From assembly GCA_015485245.1 (NCBI GenBank), contig WFTY01000335.1:1-6602 (forward strand): DNA of 6,602 nt. The letters run 5' to 3'. This document shows positions 4,249 to 6,602 of this stretch, in pieces. The DNA comes from Anaerolineales bacterium. GTDB taxonomy: Bacteria > Chloroflexota > Anaerolineae > Anaerolineales > UBA11858. Position 1 is the stretch's first letter. The number at the start of each line of letters is the position of its first letter. The notes under the pieces were generated by a model, which was not told the DNA's origin, did no database searches, and saw only the letters and a program-made list of their open reading frames with translations. The position numbers and the translations under genes are program-made.

Positions 4249-5145
4249 TTACTTCAGCGGTTTGGCGTAGATACCCAGGTGATTGCCAACTGGACGTTCA
4301 CGGCCGGGAATGCTGTTGTTGATGGGCGAGTTCAATACCCGCGCTGTCCCCAGCGGGCCTTCCACCACCATGGTTGAAGACCCTCCGCCGTCCATGTTCA
4401 TCGCCGTCCAACCGCCGTGAAAGGCGATGATCTCGGCCAGCTCTTGCAGCGTTGCCCCCTCGGAATAGCCCGGCTGGCGACCGTCCACGACCACCAGGAT
4501 GAGGAAGCGGTTGGCGCGGTCTAGCGCCACCGCGGTGCGGGGCTGCGGCGAGCTTTCTTCCAGGCCGGGGAGCGGCTCCCCTTTGCGCAACAGCAACAGA
4601 TTCCCTGATATGGCGTTCCAGATTTTGCTGGTGGGGGCGTTGAAGCGCGCCAGGTTGTTCTGAGCGATGTATAGCGTGGGTTCTTTGTCGGTATCCTGGG
4701 AGTAGATGATGCCATTGGATGCTGCGAATCCAATCGGGGCAATGCGCTCGCCGCTGTGGGGGTAGTAGTCCAGGATGGTGTTGGAGTGCCAGGGGGTGAA
4801 GCCATCTCCGTTGATGGCGACCTGCACATCAAAGCTGTTAAGAAATTGCGAGGTGGTGCGCGCTTTGAGCGGCAATTCAGCCTCGGGATCGCCAGGAGTG
4901 ACGAAAACGCGCACCCCCTCGGCGCGCAGATCCACCTTAATCACGTGGATGACCATCCGCCGTGGCGAGGTACGCACATCGCGAATGTATTCCACGCCCT
5001 CAAACAGCTTCTCCTGTGTGGGGCGGGGCAGGATGCGTTGGTAGAGCCATGCGCCCCCAACGGCGGCGAACAATGCGAAAATTAGCGCGGCAACCGCGCC
5101 GCATGTCAACAGGGCGCGGCGGCGCCGGGTTTGTAGTTTATTCAT
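4249..5145 (-). CDS. Membrane-anchored NAGPA-domain (phosphodiester glycosidase family) protein
   Basis: The 298-residue product has a basic N-terminus and one hydrophobic segment (about residues 13-36), suggesting a signal anchor with the rest outside the membrane. The remainder matches the NAGPA domain (PF09992), related to the enzyme that uncovers mannose-6-phosphate in animals and to bacterial exopolysaccharide-associated proteins. Motifs are AINGDGFTPW (110-119), ISGNLLLLRKGE (179-190), PQPRTAVALD (200-209), VVVDGRQPGYSEGATL (218-233) and MNMDGGGSSTMV (249-260), then NSPINNSIPGRERPVGNHLGIYA. The domain is hydrolytic on phosphodiester-linked sugars in characterised members, but the substrate here is unknown. 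It is the last gene of a minus-strand cluster, 12 nt after the DUF1385 gene; no Shine-Dalgarno is visible before its ATG, so expression may rely on reinitiation from upstream. Confidence 0.88.
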   Translation of the reverse strand: MNKLQTRRRRALLTCGAVAALIFALFAAVGGAWLYQRILPRPTQEKLFEGVEYIRDVRTSPRRMVIHVIKVDLRAEGVRVFVTPGDPEAELPLKARTTSQFLNSFDVQVAINGDGFTPWHSNTILDYYPHSGERIAPIGFAASNGIIYSQDTDKEPTLYIAQNNLARFNAPTSKIWNAISGNLLLLRKGEPLPGLEESSPQPRTAVALDRANRFLILVVVDGRQPGYSEGATLQELAEIIAFHGGWTAMNMDGGGSSTMVVEGPLGTARVLNSPINNSIPGRERPVGNHLGIYAKPLK

Positions 5146-5157
5146 GAGTTGGTTTTT

Positions 5158-6039
5158 TCAGGTGATTAGCGCCTTCTCGGCGTTACGCATTGCTTCAAAG
5201 GCGGCAATGCCCACCTCGATGATCTCTGGCGATGGTTCGCGCGTGGTCAGGCGTTGCAAGGCCAGGTTGGGTTTGACCATCCAGCGCACCAGCGGAGAAG
5301 CCATGTGCGCCGCCGTCCAGCGGATGTATTCATACGAAAGACCCGCCAGAACCGGGATCAATATCACCCGGCTGAGCACGCGCCAGAGCAGCGTTTGATC
5401 CCCCAACAGCGCGTAAACCAGAACAGAGATCAGCGCCAGAGTGAGCAGAAAGGCTGTGCCGCAGCGCGGGTGTTCCAGTGATTGCCGCCCGACGTTTTCG
5501 GGGGTTAGCTCGAGGCCCGCTTCGAAGGCGTTGATGGTCTTGTGCTCGGCGCCGTGGTACATGTATACGCGCTGGATGTCCTCGGACAGCCCGATGACCC
5601 AGATATAACCAACCAGCAGCAACAGGCGCACAATCCCCTCGCCCAGGTTGCCTGCCCAGGGTGGAATGTTGAGCCAGTTTTCCAGCAGGTTCCCCACGGC
5701 GGCAGGGGCGACGACGAACAAACCGATCACGATGAGCAGCGAAAACCCCAGGATCAGGTACATCGACGAGCCTTCAATTTGCTCGTCTTCTTCGCCTTGC
5801 AGGTTGGCAGAAATCAGCAAAGCTCGCATGCCCAATCCCAGGGCGTCCCACAAAAGTACCAGGCCGCGCACAAAGGGGATTTTTGCCAGCCGGCTTTTGT
5901 AGATGCCGCTAAGTTTTTCGGTGTGGATGACGATCTCGTTCTCTGGCGAGCGCATGGCAATCGCCACCGCGTTCGCACCGCGCATCATCACCCCCTCGAT
6001 GACAGCTTGTCCACCGTAAGTAGGAAGTTTGTCGTTCAT
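5158..6039 (-). CDS. yqhQ: DUF1385 family multi-pass membrane protein (YqhQ-like)
   Basis: A 293-residue member of DUF1385 (PF07136), known as YqhQ in Bacillus, whose biochemical function I cannot name. Family hallmarks are clear: GGQAVIEGVMMRG (9-21), MYHGAEHKTI (160-169) and HPRCGTAF (190-197). Four membrane helices are apparent at about 93-115, 134-152, 195-212 and 219-238. The conserved His, Glu and Cys in the soluble motifs look like a metal or catalytic site, which is my inference. The ATG overlaps the stop of the upstream M20 peptidase gene (ATGA, 6036-6039), implying translational coupling, and GGTGG about 5 nt before it can serve as ribosome site. The NAGPA-domain gene follows after 12 nt. 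Confidence 0.92.
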   Translation of the reverse strand: MNDKLPTYGGQAVIEGVMMRGANAVAIAMRSPENEIVIHTEKLSGIYKSRLAKIPFVRGLVLLWDALGLGMRALLISANLQGEEDEQIEGSSMYLILGFSLLIVIGLFVVAPAAVGNLLENWLNIPPWAGNLGEGIVRLLLLVGYIWVIGLSEDIQRVYMYHGAEHKTINAFEAGLELTPENVGRQSLEHPRCGTAFLLTLALISVLVYALLGDQTLLWRVLSRVILIPVLAGLSYEYIRWTAAHMASPLVRWMVKPNLALQRLTTREPSPEIIEVGIAAFEAMRNAEKALIT

Positions 6040-6602
6040 TTGTCCACCAGGTTGAAGAAGAAGTGCGCCAGCGCCTCCATGCCCCGTTTCCAGGTGGGCA
6101 GGTGAAGCTTTTCGTTGGGGCCGTGCATGTTGTCGCTGGGCAGGCTAAAGCCGATGTTGACGGATTCGACGCCCAGGATGTGTTGAAAATCGCTCACCAC
6201 GGGGACGCTGCCGCCCTCGCGCTTGAAGACCGGGCGCACCCCCCAGGCGGTTTCCGCGGCTTTGAGGTAGGCCTGGTTCCAGGGGGAGTGACGGTCACTC
6301 AGGGAGGGCGGGCTGCCCACCATGTAATCCAGTTCCCAACGGATGGTTTGCGGCGCGTGCTGCTCCAGGTATTGTCGCAACTGCTGATGGACTTCCTCGG
6401 GGTCCTGATTGGGCACCAGTCGGCAGGAGATCTTCGCCATGGCGTAGGAGGGCAACACGGTTTTTGAGCCTTCGCCGATGAAGCCGGAATACAGGCCGTT
6501 GATCTCCAGCGTGGGGCGGCCGCCGACGCGCTCCTCCGGGGTGAAGCCTGCCTCGCCGAAGAGCGCCGGAGCGCCGGTGTTTTCCAGGTACCAGGCTTCA
6601 TC
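6036..6602 (-). CDS. M20 family metallopeptidase (dipeptidase), N-terminal part outside the window
   Basis: M20 peptidases are two-zinc enzymes that cleave dipeptides or N-acyl amino acids. The frame is open through the window edge at 6602, giving 188 C-terminal residues; the catalytic residues and most metal ligands in the N-terminal half are not visible. What is seen matches the family: GGRPTLEINGLYSGFIGEGSK (27-47) and AMAKISCRLVPNQDPEEV of the dimerisation domain, REGGSVPVV (128-136), and NMHGPNEKL with His160, the usual last metal ligand. A GTG at 6458 is an internal valine, not a start, because conserved sequence continues upstream of it. Its stop overlaps the DUF1385 start, making this the upstream gene of a three-gene operon. 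The substrate cannot be told. Confidence 0.9.
   Translation of the reverse strand, partial: DEAWYLENTGAPALFGEAGFTPEERVGGRPTLEINGLYSGFIGEGSKTVLPSYAMAKISCRLVPNQDPEEVHQQLRQYLEQHAPQTIRWELDYMVGSPPSLSDRHSPWNQAYLKAAETAWGVRPVFKREGGSVPVVSDFQHILGVESVNIGFSLPSDNMHGPNEKLHLPTWKRGMEALAHFFFNLVDK

Noticed and set aside
5542..6105. 187-codon plus-strand frame opposite the DUF1385 gene, and others opposite glnA and ttuA
   Set aside because: They are antisense shadows of clearly conserved proteins, low in complexity (Gln/His/Arg-rich), and lack ribosome sites or recognisable domains.
6299..6601. Minus-strand 100-codon frame overlapping the M20 gene
   Set aside because: It is out of frame with the conserved M20 sequence that continues to the window edge and has a Ser/Arg/Pro-rich shadow composition.

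Overview
The window looks like a piece of a bacterial chromosome from a Chloroflexota (Anaerolineae-type) organism, possibly a moderate or true thermophile. This is an inference from gene content: a TtuA/TtuB tRNA-thiolation pair, a GSI-alpha-like glutamine synthetase, a DUF1385 (YqhQ) membrane protein, an NAGPA-domain protein and an M20 dipeptidase, together with moderately high GC, classical TTGACA/TATAAT promoters and strong GGAGG ribosome sites. There is no sign of phage, transposon or CRISPR. Seven protein genes are present; the first and last are cut by the window edges.

Layout. (1) 1-869, plus: the C-terminal part of a membrane-bound GtrB/DPM1-like family 2 glycosyltransferase. (2) 866-1252: a consensus sigma-70 promoter whose -35 box overlaps the glycosyltransferase stop codon, then a leader of about 330 nt ending in a perfect intrinsic terminator just ahead of the ribosome site of glnA. 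(3) 1253-2590, plus: glnA. (4) 2572-3716, minus: ttuB-ttuA, overlapping the 3' end of glnA by 19 bp. (5) 3717-3825: a compact divergent promoter region sharing a 13-bp dyad. (6) 3826-4245, plus: yjbQ. (7) 4249-6602, minus: an apparent operon of M20 peptidase, DUF1385 protein and NAGPA-domain protein, transcribed in that order, ending 3 nt from yjbQ.

The most interesting object is the glnA leader. Read by eye, its first 200 nt match the element order of the glmS ribozyme: a 5' strand, a P1-like hairpin, GACGAGG, a P2 strand, a P2.1-like hairpin, a GCGGATG segment, the P2 partner strand, a P3 hairpin, and a loop of that hairpin pairing with a distal segment (P3.1-like). It carries two additional GCGA-capped hairpins and one apparent extra G next to the expected cleavage site. 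It precedes glutamine synthetase rather than glmS, and is followed by a terminator with a candidate antiterminator. My proposal, not a demonstrated fact, is a glmS-related or convergent riboregulator controlling glutamine supply by transcription attenuation. A covariance-model search and covariation analysis would decide.

How the genes fit together: glnA makes glutamine, the nitrogen donor for GlmS and cell-wall amino sugars, so an amino-sugar or glutamine signal acting on it would be coherent. TtuB and TtuA together would place sulfur on tRNA. The minus-strand operon at the right joins a metallopeptidase with two membrane-associated proteins of unclear role.
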